NCBI GenBank assembly: GCA_050013795.1
Contig: JBEKEO010000191.1
Coordinates: 1-6,133, forward strand
DNA length: 6,133 bases
Source: CAWHOW01 sp050013795
GTDB lineage: Bacteria; Bacteroidota; Bacteroidia; Bacteroidales; CG2-30-32-10
Direction: 5' to 3'
Positions 4,993 to 6,133 of this stretch are shown in pieces. Made by a program: the position numbers and the translations under genes. Position 1 is the first letter of the stretch; every line of letters begins with the position of its first letter. The notes beneath the pieces are model-generated. The model was not told where the DNA came from and ran no database searches. It saw only the letters and a program-made list of their open reading frames with translations.

Positions 4993-6009
4993 ATGAACAC
5001 CATAATTGAAGCAAAGGGACTGACAAAGGTTTTCCCCGGCGGCATAACCGCTGTGGATGATATAAGCTTTTCAGTAAAGGAAGGAGAGATATTCGGTTTC
5101 CTGGGACCCAACGGGGCAGGAAAATCAACCACCATAGCCATGCTTACCACCCTGATAAGCCCCACCAAAGGCAATGCAATAGTGGACGGCACGGATATTA
5201 TCAAGCATCCTTATAAAGTTCGTCTTTCCATAGGTTATGTGTCGCAGGACCTTGCCGTTGACGATTCGCTTACTGGCAATGACAACCTACGGCTGCAGGC
5301 AGGCTTTTATCATATCTCGCGCAATGAAGTGAAAAGCAGGATAGACGAAGTGCTTGAAATAGTTGAATTGAAGGACAGGGCCAAGGATAAGGTGGAAACC
5401 TATTCGGGCGGTATGCGCAAAAGGCTTGATATTGCCTGCGGACTGATACACCGCCCCAAGCTTTTATTCCTCGACGAACCTACACTGGGGCTTGATATAC
5501 AGACAAGGCGCGAGATATGGAAGTTTGTGAACACCATGAGGGAAGAAATAAAAATGACCATATTCATCACCACGCATTACATGGATGAAGCCGATGCGCT
5601 TTGCGACAGGGTTGCCATTATCGACAGGGGAAAGATAAAGGTAATGGATACGCCTTCGGCGCTCAAAAGCTCGCTGGGAAATGAGATAGTGATGTTTAAA
5701 TTTTCAACAGGAGATGACAACGAAATAAACGATGCTATTGAGAAATTACGCAAACTTCCATTTGTTAAAAGCGTTACGGATGCGGGAACCAAGGGCTATA
5801 TAGCATCTGTGAATAACGGGGAAGCATCCATACCTGCTATGTTTGAAGCATTGCAGGGGATGCCGGCAAAGATAGGGCAAATCGTTTTCAAACAGCCTTC
5901 CCTTGATGATGTATTCATTCACTATACCGGCCGTGAAATGCGTGATGCGGGAGGTGGCAAGGAAAATGCGGTAAGGTCAAGAATAATGATGAGGAGGACA
6001 AGAAAATGA
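4993..6009 (+). CDS. ABC-2 type exporter ATP-binding protein, DrrA-like
   Basis: ATPase subunit of an ABC exporter, bound to the inner face of the cytoplasmic membrane and driving efflux through the permease encoded next. The substrate is unknown; relatives include the daunorubicin resistance protein DrrA. Its 338 residues are normal for this group. Visible motifs are Walker A GPNGAGKST (38-46), Q-loop Q85, signature YSGGM (137-141), Walker B LLFLDEP (157-163) with E162, D-loop around GLD (166-168) and H-loop H195. Residues about 230-310 form the extra C-terminal domain typical of DrrA-like ATPases (DUF4162-like), with PSLDDVFIHYTGR just after it. The last residues are basic (RSRIMMRRTRK). 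The ATG at 4993 directly precedes the first conserved strand; no Shine-Dalgarno sequence is visible. The stop overlaps the permease start by 4 nt (ATGA), indicating translational coupling. The ATPase assignment is firm; the drug-export role is only a family inference. Confidence 0.95.
   Translation: MNTIIEAKGLTKVFPGGITAVDDISFSVKEGEIFGFLGPNGAGKSTTIAMLTTLISPTKGNAIVDGTDIIKHPYKVRLSIGYVSQDLAVDDSLTGNDNLRLQAGFYHISRNEVKSRIDEVLEIVELKDRAKDKVETYSGGMRKRLDIACGLIHRPKLLFLDEPTLGLDIQTRREIWKFVNTMREEIKMTIFITTHYMDEADALCDRVAIIDRGKIKVMDTPSALKSSLGNEIVMFKFSTGDDNEINDAIEKLRKLPFVKSVTDAGTKGYIASVNNGEASIPAMFEALQGMPAKIGQIVFKQPSLDDVFIHYTGREMRDAGGGKENAVRSRIMMRRTRK
5991..5997 (+). promoter_or_regulatory. Strong Shine-Dalgarno sequence for the permease start
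   Basis: GAGGAGG lies inside the end of the ATPase gene, 8 nt before the permease ATG at 6006. It supports that start and translational coupling through the ATGA overlap. The other genes in this window lack such a motif, as usual in Bacteroidetes. It could also be chance, since it falls within codons for a basic tail. Confidence 0.5.
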
Positions 6010-6133
6010 ACATTTCTATTTTACTATCTGATATATATTGGGTCTTCTGGCGCGAAATGAAAAGGTTTACACAGCAGAGGGCAAGGATCATGATGGCATT
6101 TATACAGCCTGTTGTGTGGCTGGTACTGATGGG
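6006..6133 (+). CDS. ABC-2 type transporter permease, N-terminal fragment (cut by window edge)
   Basis: Membrane subunit expected to pair with the DrrA-like ATPase; only the first 42 residues are in the window. They read as a short N-terminal stretch, then YWVFWREMKRF (11-21) and a basic segment QQRARI (23-28). A hydrophobic stretch, MMAFIQPVVWLVLM (29-42), begins the first membrane helix. The pattern WREMKRF...R...QP..W is what I expect from DrrB-like ABC-2 permeases. The start is fixed by the ATGA overlap with the ATPase stop and by GAGGAGG 8 nt upstream. The rest of the protein, and any further operon genes, lie beyond the window. Confidence 0.88.
   Translation, partial: MNISILLSDIYWVFWREMKRFTQQRARIMMAFIQPVVWLVLM

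Noticed and set aside
4989..5204. Minus-strand reading frames at 4989-5204 and 5577-5792
   Set aside because: Both lie opposite the ABC ATPase gene with intact Walker and signature motifs; shadows.

Overview
The window looks like chromosomal DNA from a member of the Bacteroidota (Bacteroidetes). The promoters I can find have the TAnnTTTG -7 element of that phylum, most start codons lack a Shine-Dalgarno sequence, and the nucleoid-associated protein and the phosphoglycerate mutase have the sequence style of Bacteroidetes homologues. I cannot name a genus.

Layout, left to right. (1) Positions 1-478, minus strand: N-terminal third of the cofactor-independent phosphoglycerate mutase GpmI, cut by the window edge. 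(2) 479-691: divergent intergenic region with a well-formed promoter for gpmI and a weaker one for the next gene. (3) 692-1963, plus: a complete RhlE-type DEAD-box RNA helicase. (4) 1964-2173: convergent intergenic region with an imperfect inverted repeat built from CGCAAAG units. (5) 2174-3220, minus: a complete nucleoid-associated protein of the NdpA/YejK (37 kDa) family. (6) 3297-4040, minus: an AT-rich gene for an unrecognised 247-residue protein whose C-terminal half looks like the HhH-GPD fold of DNA glycosylases. (7) 4041-4992: almost 1 kb without a conventional gene. About 4309-4833 of it is a degenerate tandem array of 21-bp units, followed by hairpins and a possible promoter. (8) 4993-6009, plus: ATPase of a DrrA-like ABC-2 exporter. 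It overlaps by 4 nt the start of its membrane partner (6006 to the window end).

GpmI (glycolysis) and the helicase (RNA remodelling) are ordinary core genes. The ABC ATPase and permease form a translationally coupled export operon. The part between the helicase and the exporter is more accessory-like. There, two minus-strand genes for DNA-associated proteins could be co-transcribed, and upstream of them lies the 21-bp array.

The array is the most unusual item. Its period is exactly two helical turns and also seven codons. Its units are roughly self-complementary, so both strands read as a similar heptad peptide of the type T-T-L-L-x-N-K. It could be a phased protein-binding array, a decaying heptad-repeat gene, or a repeat element. 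The sequence alone does not decide between these.
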